Source: Calcarisporiella thermophila CBS 279.70
Lineage: Eukaryota; Calcarisporiellomycota
NCBI RefSeq assembly: GCF_041956535.1
Contig: NW_027192209.1
Span: 12,092-76,091, forward strand
Direction of reading: 5' to 3'
DNA length: 64,000 nucleotides
The position numbers and the translations under genes are program-made. This document shows, piece after piece, positions 54,433-64,000 of the stretch; within the stretch, counting starts at the first letter, position 1, and the number at the start of each line of letters is the position of its first letter. Below the pieces are notes generated by a model. That model was not told the origin of the DNA, searched no databases, and was given only the letters and a program-made list of their open reading frames with translations.

Positions 54433-57400
54433 ATGAAAGATACTTGGAGAGGAGATCCCTACGTTGTAAGTGTTTCTGTCCGTTTATTTTCTCTGACCAC
54501 CAGGCGCCAGCATGCTCATTGACCTCTTCCCTTGCATCGCGATGTTTAGCACATCACCAAAGCTCAAGTTGCCTTTGAGCTCATACCAAAAATGAGCGAT
54601 GTAGAGCTCAAACACGCGATCACGAATATCAAGGATTCGGTGGAAATTGACAATAAAGATCGGGTGAACCTCCACGATACCGGCTTGAGGGAGGAATTAG
54701 AGCAGCGATTGAAAAATGCGCTGTATCAATTGACCTACAATACGGATTCGCAAAGATATTGGACCATACGACGCTTAGTGTGTGATGCTGTGATGGATAA
54801 AAGGTGAGATACTTGCTTTTAGCGAATTCTATCGTCGAATTTTAATCCCGTCCATTAGCAAAGTGCCCAAGCCTATTCGCCGCGATAAACCGGCTTCTTT
54901 CCATCGTGGTAATGGCCGAGGATCCCATAGCCGAACCCTCACATCAAGTGAGAACGCACATCGCTCAAGTGGACACGATCACACTCGCCCTTCAAATATG
55001 ATTCATCCAAAGCACTCTTTGCACACAGGATCTCCGCCCCTGCCTCACACCCTATCTTCGAGATATCCCTCAAGACCTGAGAGGCCCTCCGCCAAGAACG
55101 AACCCGCTGTGATACCGACAAATCCTTCAGCATCCGAGAAACCTATCCCTTCCAATTTTTCTCATCGTGCTCCTCGCTACCCTCCGCATTCCCAAGGAAA
55201 CGCCTCCCCAAGGCCTCACCGGTCCGAATCTTTTAGCTCAAATTCTCGTCGGAACGATTCCCGCTATTCCTCCCTAAGAAATCCGAAAACCCCTACCTCC
55301 AACCCCGATTCACCCAGTGCTGTCCATCATGACTCTCTGTCCACCCCATCGGCCTCCAGACCATTCTCCCACAGCCTATTCGAAACCAAAGCTCGAAGAT
55401 ACCCAAACAGCAGTCCTGAGCAACTCCCTTCACACGCTTCAAGTCCAGCCGCTCCAACCCCAAACCCCAGAACTGAGCCCTCCTATCGGCCTAATCATTC
55501 TCGAGCACTGCAAGCAAATAGACATGCTAAAAGCTTCGTTCCCAAGACTAAAGACCAACCATCGAAAGAACATCATCGGCGGGCTTGCTGTAAAAATCAC
55601 GGTAAAGTTACTTCATGTTGCGCCGCCGCCATTCCGATCATACCCAAGAAAATCAAAGTCAATAGTAGCACGGACCCCCGGGCGAGTATTCCCGTCGTCA
55701 TGGCTGCAAACCGTGCACCAAACGTCCCAGCAGCATATAAATTAAATCAGCGCCCTCGCCCTCCATCTACCCCTGCACTCCCTTCCAATCCCGCCCCCCA
55801 CGGCATGGTAACCGCCTCGGACCAAAGTAAAAATATCCCGCCTAGTTCTGCCCACGACCCTATTCATGTTCCGAAGACAGCCTCTATTCCAGGTACTCCT
55901 GAAGCTATTCCTGGAAATGAAGCCAATTCCCCTGTATCACCCATATCTCTACCGGATGAATGCAGCTCCATCTCTTTGGTAGATACATCGCCCGCGTCAG
56001 TCATCTTTCCATCACAATCCGCCCTTCAACTTGAGACTCCCGCAGTAACCACGTTATCCACTGCGCGATCCTCTGTTTGCAATGATATCACAAGTCCCCT
56101 AGCCCGGTCAGTGGAAGGAGACATAGGAGAGGTACAAGATGTGAATGGAGACTTGAATGCGGTGGAAAGAAATGAAACGGAGACAGCTAACACGATGGAG
56201 GAGCAAGGTGTAGTGGTGGAATTGGAGGCGGAAGAAGTGGTTGTGGAGGAGGAAGTCCAAGCAGAAGAGGAAGAGGAAAGCGGGAAGGGCATGGAAAACA
56301 ATGCGGAAGCGGAGCCTATTGCTGACGCAACGTGCCCCTCTCTTTATAAGCCCACACCAAAGTCCTTAGGAGAATTCAACTTTGCTCCGCATCCGTTTTT
56401 TATTGTCTTAGAGCGTATCTCCCAGCCAAAGCTGATTCCAGGTTCGAGATTTTTTTTTTATTTCTGGCCGTAGCTTTTATGTTTGACTCATAAGCTTCTC
56501 CCTTAGATGCAATGGAGTTCACTCTAACCTCGGATCACATCAGGATGCTAAAAATGAAGTTTGTTTCCCGTCATTCTTGTTCCAAGCCGCCAAAGGTGTT
56601 AACTTTTTGCTTTACTTTACCCAGCATATCATCACCCTGTAAGCTGTTACTCTTTTGTGCAATGGCAAAGGCATCCCTTGGAAAGGATCGTCGAGTCGAG
56701 GTCGGATTTCCATCTTTTGGTGACGTGTATGTTAATGGGATTAACATTAAAGCGGTAAAACCCTCAATTGGTTAAGAAGCACATTTCTCTACTCAATAAA
56801 CTCACGATGTTCATTCAATTTAGAACCTGCGGCCCGCTGGCACCTCACGACTTCCCGATCTGACTTCACACTGCACTTTGGTTGAGGAGCGTTCTAATTT
56901 TGTGGTTCTCAGTGCTCCGTTCAAGGTGAGTGGAGGGCTTCCATCTCTCCATTTAACGGTTCTCTAATCTGGCTTACTCATTTCCCAATAGAAAAACTCC
57001 CACGTTGCGATAGTTCAACTGGTGCAGATGCGATCCCACGAATACATTCTGGATTGGATTAAATCGCAAAAGACGCTGACCAAGCAGGAGGTGCTAAAGA
57101 AAAGTACGTAGCTTTATCTGCTTCAGCTGAAAATGAGAGCATTTTTGACCCGCTTCTTTTTAATCTCGATAAGTACGAGCCCGTGCTGAGGATCCGGACA
57201 TCATGGCCACATCGAGCACCGTCTCGCTGCGATGCCCAGTAAGCTTTGCCTATCTCGCGAAGTATTTTGCTCTTTTATTCACGCGGCTGTTGTGTAGATT
57301 GGATATACGCCTATTCAAATCCCACTACGTACCCCGACCTGCAAACACATCCAATGTTTTGATGGTTACAGCTTCCTCAGCTTGCATGCCCGCAAGCCGC

Positions 57401-57723
57401 TCCACTCTTGGCGCTGCCCTCTTTGTGGCTCAGAGGCGACCCTCTGGGACCTTTTACACGATGGGTTCTTTACATCGATCCTCTGTAACGTGCCGCCCGA
57501 AACAGAAAATGTAATCGTGGAGGCGGATGGAAAGTGGCGAATAGAGACGGAAGCCGACCGTTTGGGACAAAAGCGGAAGAAGTCGCACCCGGAGGTAGTC
57601 ATATGCTTGGATGACGACGAGATCGAGTTGTCCAGGGAGAAAAAGCCCAGGTTGTCCGACTCGGAATCAGAGCGGAGCTCGACAGATGAGGTCGCCGCTC
57701 GAATCACCATTTATGTGGATTGA
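54433..57723 (+). CDS. SIZ1: SIZ/PIAS-type SUMO E3 ligase, paralogue A
   Basis: SUMO ligase that brings Ubc9 to its substrates in the nucleus. Nine exons (54433-54465, 54550-54803, 54859-56441, 56507-56558, 56625-56754, 56824-56925, 56992-57103, 57174-57238, 57298-57723) give 918 residues. A degenerate SAP-like helical region (about 25-95) is followed by a 500-residue Pro/Ser-rich disordered segment ending in a Glu-rich stretch. The PINIT domain follows (about 600-740, with FPSFGDVYVNGINIKA), then SP-RING (about 770-830: LRCP, CKHIQCFD, WRCPLC) and an acidic SUMO-interacting motif VVICLDDDE (about 877). The first exon is tentative; the ATG at 54592 is an alternative start. Intron 4 (56559-56624) is 66 nt with no in-frame stop. 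The intron phases match paralogue B. Confidence 0.87.
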
Positions 57724-58879
57724 TGGGAGAATCCGGCGCATTGCTTAACCTTTGCTTTACAAGTATTCTTTTGCCATTTTATTCCTTTCTTTTTCTTTGT
57801 GTGTTTTCTTTTGACATTTTCCTTGTATATTGTTTTTAATTGGACTTTTCCATGAGCAAAGATTCCCGTAATAATTCTCTCAGAACCTTCTCCCCCCTCC
57901 TAATATATTGCCGCACTATTTAATTAGGCTCTCTCTGCCTTGTTACTAAGGATCGCTTCACTTGTATTACCAATGCGCAACCAATTTACCCCACAGGTAT
58001 TGACGACCGGTCTGGTGGACACCCACATATACCCTAGGGCAGAATATACTTTCCCTTAGGGCCTAATATCTTTGCACGTCGCAATGTTTCGTCAAAATTA
58101 AGTAGCATAGTCAAAGCTGTAGCAAATACTTGGTATCTCAACAAGTTTGTGAGCCCTCTCTATCACCAAGAAAACGCGTCGTGTCGCGAATGCGCGAAAA
58201 AACTCAAAAACTCTGCAAAGATCCCCGTTGTGAATTGACCAAATGGCTCTAAGAGGTTGGTTAAGCATTATTGGGATCAAGTTTTTCCAACATTTAGACT
58301 ATTTCGCCGCAGAGCGGCTTAAATTCGACCAAGAGTGGCAATAACTGAAAATGGGCATTTCCAGCAATAAACAATGCACTTGACCAGTGAATAGCTTTGA
58401 CTTTGTATTGTTTTGTATATTAAAGTGAATATAAATAAAACTTGTGGGTGCCATGGCATGCTGAATGCCATGAGCTCATACTCTCCCTGTGCTCGGCCAG
58501 AAGGTCAAGCAAGTTCTCATACTGAAAGAATTCAGCCAATTCTTTGCGATATTGCTCTTAACTGAGTTAGAAAGTGCCTATAAGAACTAGCATCAGTATC
58601 TCTGACGGGGAATTCAGTACACGGTTTAATCCCCATGGATGGAGCTCTCCAATGGAGCCTAAATGAAACCTATTATTTTCTACAGTGGGTGTCAAATACC
58701 TCTCCCATTCTCGAAATTTGTAAATGATGTGACTGCAAAACTACATCTGAATAACGATTTTCTTAGCGGTGTTCCTTTTTCCTGGTTCAGAAGCTTTTTT
58801 GTAGATACCATTCACTTTTAGCATGCGCATTTTTGTGCCCCTTTTATAATCCGACTGTCACTCGTAAAGTTGATTGATC
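57724..58879. other. Intergenic region between the two SIZ/PIAS paralogues
   Basis: 1.16 kb of AT-rich sequence between two plus-strand genes, holding the 3' flank of paralogue A and the promoter of paralogue B. A short hairpin (8-bp arms CATGGCAT/ATGCCATG around a 5-nt loop) is at about 58453-58473. No third ligase remnant or transposon was recognised. Confidence 0.5.
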
Positions 58880-61800
58880 ATGACAGACTATGAAGTAGGT
58901 TGAATTAGTCGAGGATTTTTCCTCCGCCGATGGACTGATATTCTTTGTTCCTATAATGATATTATTTGCCTTGTAGCACCTCGCCAATTGGGTCATCCCA
59001 AGCATGCTGGTTGTGCAGCTGAAACAAGCGCTCCGAGAGCTGAACAGTAAAATGTATGCACGCCAGACGATAACAGGCAACAAAGATCTGTTAATCAATC
59101 GGTTGAAGAGCTTCCTGAGTTCAAAAATAGGCGATCCGGCTCAGTACCACCAGTGCAAGAACATTATCATGGCGGCGGCCGGAGGGTATGTGGAATTTGG
59201 AAAATGTGAGGAAGAGAATAACATTGCTGATGCTTTTATTCCCTGCGACCCAGCTCATCCACAAGAGTGCCGGCAAATAGGGCCAACATGAACCACCCAT
59301 CTGCCGCTTCAACAGACACCAATAGACATCACCCGCACCCGCACTCACACCAGCACCCACACCAACACCACCATCATCAGAACCAGAGTCAACACCAACA
59401 CAAACATAATGCAATGCCAGCAGCGGGCTCTAATTGGTGTCACAAGATCAAATTTAAATCAAGCCCATTTTATGAAGTGGTAGAGCGCATCACGGCCCCA
59501 AAAGTTATTCCGGGTATTTATGAGATGCCTACTTCACACCCGTTATTTTCCCAGGGGGCAGCCGCTTTAACTCTCCTCTCCTTTTCGGTAGATATTGGAA
59601 ACAAGGGCTACCTGCAGTTTATACTCAATGCCGAGCAGATTGCAAAATTAAAGGAAAGAAGGTATGCCAATTCAATATTGTGTGCTGCAAGTATGGCCTT
59701 TTGACCTGCCCCTATGCTACTTTAATGTGAAATTAGCCCCGCTCCCACCCATAAGCTTCTTCTTTTCTCAGCTTCACATGCAAATGCCTTTAATAATCGC
59801 TCAGGCACCGAGGTCAATATCGAGTTTCCTGTATTTGGAGAAGTCCGTGTAAACGGAGTGAATATCAAGGCGGTGAGTGTACACAATTCATTTGGTGATA
59901 AATGCGGGTTCTACATGGTTATGCCGTGGATATGCTTTTACTATAGAACCTACGACCGTTAAAAAATGGAATACCGGCTCGACCTCCTGACCTGACAAAA
60001 TTCTGCCGAATGGACTCGGGTATAAACACCGTCGAAGTGGTAGACGCAGCTTTTCAGGTATGCAATGTCTTGTAGACTAAGGGGTTGACGCTTGCTAATG
60101 CCCAAGAGCACCTTCAGAAATTTGTCGTGACAGTACAGCTAGTGAGGACGATTTCGATTGACTCGATTCTCGACAAAATTAGAACATCAAGGATTATTAC
60201 AAAGGAAGAAGAGCTGAAGAAATGTGCGTGGTCAAAAATATCCGTGCCTTGCACCAGCTATTGAACAAGCGCTAACAACATTTACACCCATTTTTTTTTT
60301 CCTCCTCTTTAGTTCATAATCAGGCTGATGAAGACATTCTTACTTCGTCGACTGGCCTATCCCTCAAATGCCCCGTAAGTATTCCTTTTTTTTTCTAGTT
60401 GACCACCTCTTTTAACTTTTCAACTCTTCGTCTTGATTTTATAATCTAGCTCGGGCATACGCCAATCAAAATACCCCTCAAGTCATCGCACTGCCGACAT
60501 CTACAATGCTTCGATGGCTACAATTATCTCAGTATGAACGAGCATGTTCCTACTTGGAAATGTCCCGTGTGCAACTCCAATGTCTACATTGGAGACCTAG
60601 TCTATGATGGATACTTCGCCGATATCATCCACAATGTTCCCGACGGTACCGAGGGAGTTATTGTGGAAGCGGATGGACATTGGAGGCTAGAGAAACCCGA
60701 TAGTAGTTACGGTGGCAACGTGTCAGCAAAGAGAAAGCGTGATGACATGGAGATTATACTTCTGGATGACGAGGAGGAGAAAGAGGGGGGGAGAAACAAT
60801 CGGAACACGAGCCCTGGCGCTGGTAACACATCGACCACCCACATGAACTCCTCCAACATCCACAGTTCACCCAGTGTTAGGAAACGCGTGAAAACGGAGC
60901 AGACATCTCCGCAGCAATTACCCCAGCCACACTCGCGGCCGGATGAAAATGTCATCGACTTGACGCTCGACGATGACAACAGCAGTCATTATCTTACAGA
61001 AGAGGAGCCCGAGTTTAGGTATTGGGGAGCCGATAACGAAGATTCGGAAGAGAACTCTTTCACCTCACGCCCCGATGATCTCTTTGAAGAATACGACGCG
61101 GATAGTGACTACAGCAGAAGACACAGCATTTTTGCGCGGGTATTGGGCGGAGAAGATAGGGAGAGCAGTGAGGAGAGAATCGAAGGTGAAGATAGGGAGA
61201 GCAGTGAGGAGAGAATCGAAGGTGAAGATGCTGGGAGTGGCTGGATTCGGGACCGGCATTCAGGTCTCACCAATTTAGAGCAACGAACGTTGAGCGAGTT
61301 GATCTCCGGTTCGAACGAGTCCCCTAACCTACCGCCATCCCTCCCCTCCGCCGGGCAGTCCTTTAGCGCACCGAAATCACCGGCTATGGATCTCTCGAGG
61401 GATTCCACCACCTTCAGCTCCAATAGCTCGACCGCCTCTGCTCTGCCCACGGTGTCCGCGCCCATTTCCTCTGGCCCCTTATTCTCACTCTCTTCTGGAT
61501 CCTCCACAACACTCGGTGCTATGTCCACAAATGCGCCTCTATCTCAACTACCTTTTGCCCCGTCATCCCGCGGCTCTCCTACTCTCACATCTTCAACCAT
61601 TCCTAATGAGTCCTCTTTGCTCTCAAAACGTGCCGAGTTCTCTCCTACCACCCAGCCCACCATTACCACCACCACCACCACCCCACCCCCTACCTCTAAT
61701 ACCGAACTATTAAATGGGTACTCTTCCCTCCCTGGTGCCATGTATCATATGAATGGTAGCTCCTCCACCTCCGCCTCCAATCCGCAGGCGTCTCCGAACA

Positions 61801-62024
61801 CACCTCCCGCGTTAAACATGGTGGACGCGCTGACTCCCGATATCTCCTCTCTTGCGTCCACAAACGGGGACGCATCTCCCCCTGTTTTGGAATCAAGAAG
61901 AGACGAGATGCTGGCCGGACACCTTGCCGGTGCAACGGCTCTGGGGGCCGCCCCTGGAAGAAGAGAGAGGACGCTGGGACAGCCCCCCATACCGGATAGT
62001 CGTTTCGTCATGGAAAATAGATAA
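58880..62024 (+). CDS. SIZ1: SIZ/PIAS-type SUMO E3 ligase, paralogue B
   Basis: Second SUMO ligase, directly downstream of paralogue A. Nine exons (58880-58894, 58977-59185, 59281-59513, 59592-59661, 59737-59872, 59947-60057, 60118-60223, 60313-60374, 60450-62024) give 838 residues. A SAP domain at about 15-55 (LKQALRELN, ITGNKDLLINRLKSFL) is clearer than in paralogue A. A His/Gln-rich tract (about 88-117) precedes PINIT (about 130-275, with FPVFGEVRVNGVNIKA). SP-RING is at about 310-360 (LKCP, CRHLQCFD, TWKCPVC). SUMO-interacting motifs IILLDDEEE and VIDLTLDDD follow, then a 36-bp tandem duplication and a Ser/Thr/Pro-rich tail. The acceptor of exon 5 (59737) was fixed by alignment to paralogue A (KLLLF). 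Confidence 0.88.
59305..59412 (+). repeat. Histidine/glutamine-rich low-complexity coding repeat
   Basis: Coding sequence built from CAC/CAT/CAA/CAG triplets, giving a tract where His alternates with Pro, Gln and Ser and includes a run of four His. It lies between the SAP and PINIT domains of paralogue B and is absent from paralogue A. Likely to change length by slippage. Confidence 0.8.
61152..61223 (+). repeat. Perfect 36-bp tandem duplication within SIZ paralogue B
   Basis: Two identical copies, 61152-61187 and 61188-61223, code for the 12-residue unit EDRESSEERIEG twice, followed by the start of a third (GED). In frame and acidic; a recent duplication, since the copies are identical at the DNA level. 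Confidence 0.9.
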
Positions 62025-62340
62025 CCTTGGCTTTAGTCCAAAGTGATGCGATTCTTGGATTTATAACTTGCAGAGCCGACAGAATTCTTTTTTTTATTTT
62101 ATTACTTGTCGCACCTCAATGACACTCTATTCGTTAATTTCAGCTGTAATATATATATTCTTTCTTCTCTTCCGCTTCCTCCTCTTACCTCGTTAATTAG
62201 CTTCTAAACACACACCAGCCTAAATCAATTTGAATTTTTGTGTATTTCATCAAAATAAAAAAACGAACTCTAATTTGAAATTTTAGTCCTACAGCGTTTT
62301 TTATTCATTCATTTCGATTAATATAGAGCGACTGGATAGC
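62025..62340. other. Intergenic region between SIZ paralogue B and HOS3
   Basis: 316 bp of AT-rich sequence between two plus-strand genes: 3' flank of paralogue B with T-runs, then the HOS3 promoter. No specific element is recognised. Confidence 0.5.
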
Positions 62341-63968
62341 ATGTCCACATCCACGGATTGGAACGCCATCCTCAATCAGCAATTCGGAACACCCGTCAAA
62401 TCGGAAGATGAGCTCGCGTCGGCTCTCGATCAACTCTCCATCGCCGCCCCAGAACCGCCCAAGCAGGAGCAGCAGTCACGAGAACAAGAGGAAGAGGAGC
62501 CAACGACCTATGTGGTTATGCAGCCAGGCTGCACGCGGCATCGGTTCATACGGAACATGAAGGAGCTCATATTTGTTGTGGAGCGTCCTGAGCGTGTGCG
62601 AGCGGTCCAGTGCGGAGTTGCGGCCGCAGTGGTACGTGTCGAAGAACACCATCAAACTGCAATAGGCATCCGACACTCCACGCGTCTCTTGCCCCTCGCC
62701 GATCCACTTTTAGCCAGAGTCCACTCATCGGCCCACCTGAAGAATGTCCAGGACTGGTCTGCCCAATCCATCGACGCGCTCTCAGAACGAGGATGTGAAC
62801 TGCCGCCCGAGTGCCCGACGGGCGATCTCTACGTGTGCCCGGACACGCGACACGCGATTGAGGCCGCGCTTGGTTGCGTGGCTGACGCCGTCGACACCGT
62901 GACACGCGGAGAAGGACGGCGTGCATTTGCAGTCCTGCGGCCGCCGGGGCATCACTGCGAACATGAGACCGCCATGGGCTTCTGTTTCGTCAACAACGTT
63001 ATGGCCGGTATCCACTATGCTCACGAACGGTACGGGGTCAATCGAGCGGTGATTTTTGACATAGATCTCCACCATGGAAATGGAACCCAGGTAAACCCCA
63101 AGGCTATATCGACATAGGCAGATTTCCTCCCTCTATAACACGCGGATTTCTCCTTTTTTTTTCCCCATCGCCCTAGGATATTGTTTGGAAATCTAACAAG
63201 ATACAGGCCAATCTACATGGAGACAAGGGCCTCAAGATATTTTACGGCTCGCTTCACGACATCCTGTCCTATCCCTGTGAGAGTGGTGATGACGAGTGCA
63301 TACAGGCCGCCAGCCTGTGCCTCATGTCGCACTCGCAATACATATGGAACGTCCATCTTGAGCCCTGGAAGTCCCTGGCCCATCATGACCAACTCTACAG
63401 TGAGCGATATGCCGTATTGTTTGAGAAGGCTCGCGAGTTCCTTGAGAAAACGCGCAATGGCACGGAGCGGGTGCTGGTATGGATCAGCTGTGGAATGGAC
63501 GCGTGTGAGCATGAGCATGAGTCCATGCAGCGCCACGGCCGGTCCGTTCCTACTGAGTTCTACCACCGCTTTGCACAAGATGCGGCCAAGCTGGCGCGCG
63601 AAGCCGGAGCTGGCCTGGTTTCCGTGTTAGAGGGTGGGTATAGAGATCGTGCCCTGGTGGCAGGCGCTCTAGCCCATGTGAGCGGTCTGGCCTTGTCGGG
63701 AAAGGATATGAAGAGGGAGGACGAGAGTGCGGTGAAGCAGTGGTGGGAATTGAAGGAGTTGGAGCAGATAGAAGCAACGCTGCTGAAAGGAGAGAAAATA
63801 AGCAGCGGGTTTTTGACGAGATGCGCTTGCATCCTTGGAGCGATCGAGGCGGAAAACACAAAGTATCTGGCGGCCAACTCGCTCCTTACCCCGACGCATT
63901 TGCCGGGACGGAATCGGCGCGTGAAGGATAAGGAGCCGGTGCGGCGCAGCCCAAGGGCCAGAGGATAG
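62341..63968 (+). CDS. HOS3: Class II-type histone deacetylase, HOS3-like
   Basis: Zinc-dependent protein deacetylase. Two exons (62341-63090, 63177-63968) give 513 residues. The catalytic core includes RPPGHHCEHETAMGFCFVNNV (tandem active-site His), DIDLHHGNGTQ (zinc ligands Asp and His), SCGMDACEHE (third ligand Asp) and LEGGYRDRAL (Gly-Gly-Tyr of the active site). The segment HESMQRHGRSVPTEFYHRFAQDA is the HOS3-subfamily mark, which separates it from RPD3 and HDA1. A Gln/Glu-rich N-terminus precedes the domain, and a basic tail of about 90 residues follows it. All catalytic residues are present. Substrates are not deducible; yeast HOS3 relatives act on histones and at the bud neck and nuclear pore. 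Confidence 0.93.
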
Positions 63969-64000
63969 AGCCAGCGCGGCAGTTCAAAGCTCAGGTGTCC

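Overview
The window is nuclear DNA from an intron-rich fungus. Almost every gene is broken by short (about 50-100 nt) GT-AG introns. The gene set is fungal: a group III histidine kinase with repeated HAMP domains, an oxidosqualene cyclase carrying lanosterol-synthase rather than cycloartenol-synthase residues, ERG8, THR4, a NUM1-type cortical PH protein, an APSES-type DNA-binding protein, a HOS3-type deacetylase and two SIZ/PIAS E3 ligases. I cannot place it more finely. Exon boundaries were derived by hand from splice consensus plus protein homology. For every multi-exon gene complete in the window, the summed exon lengths are divisible by three.

Layout. 1-4.1 kb (-): 5' part of a hybrid histidine kinase with at least eleven HAMP-like units, running off the left edge. 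5.3-6.7 kb (-): Aurora kinase. 7.5-8.8 kb (-): PP1 catalytic subunit. 9.6-10.5 kb (+): uncharacterised multi-span membrane protein. 10.8-13.1 kb (+): PDE2-type cAMP phosphodiesterase with a degenerate receiver-like N-terminus. 13.5-19.3 kb (+): listerin. 19.9-21.7 kb (-): ERG8. 22.1-25.0 kb (-): DBP2/DDX5 helicase with an outsized intron. 25.0-27.0 kb: gene-poor. 27.0-28.8 kb (-): threonine synthase. 29.0-30.1 kb (-): SET methyltransferase. 30.2-30.8 kb (-): SNAPIN. 31.5-35.1 kb (-): NUM1-like protein. 36.1-38.9 kb (+): ERG7. 39.1-40.1 kb (-): TVP38/TMEM64. 40.3-43.3 kb (+): SUV3. 43.5-45.1 kb (+): ARO8-like aminotransferase. 45.4-47.3 kb (-): NRAMP. 47.9-49.3 kb (-): APSES protein. 50.3-52.3 kb (+): SFA1. 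52.7-54.2 kb (-): RAD23. 54.4-57.7 and 58.9-62.0 kb (+): tandem SIZ/PIAS paralogues. 62.3-64.0 kb (+): HOS3.

No mobile elements, rRNA, tRNA or CRISPR arrays were recognised. Gene order looks like ordinary housekeeping with loose themes: signalling on the left (histidine kinase, Aurora, PP1, PDE2), two sterol-pathway genes (ERG8, ERG7) about 15 kb apart, and a ubiquitin/SUMO group on the right (RAD23 beside the two SIZ genes, with a deacetylase after them). The segment from about 45 to 53 kb is visibly richer in G+C than the rest.

The most interesting items are the HAMP array built from 552-bp double units with a one-base frame break, the phosphodiesterase whose receiver-like domain has Asn where the phospho-accepting Asp should be, the 762-nt DBP2 intron, a 20-nt NRAMP microexon, and the duplicated SIZ/PIAS pair with matching intron phases.
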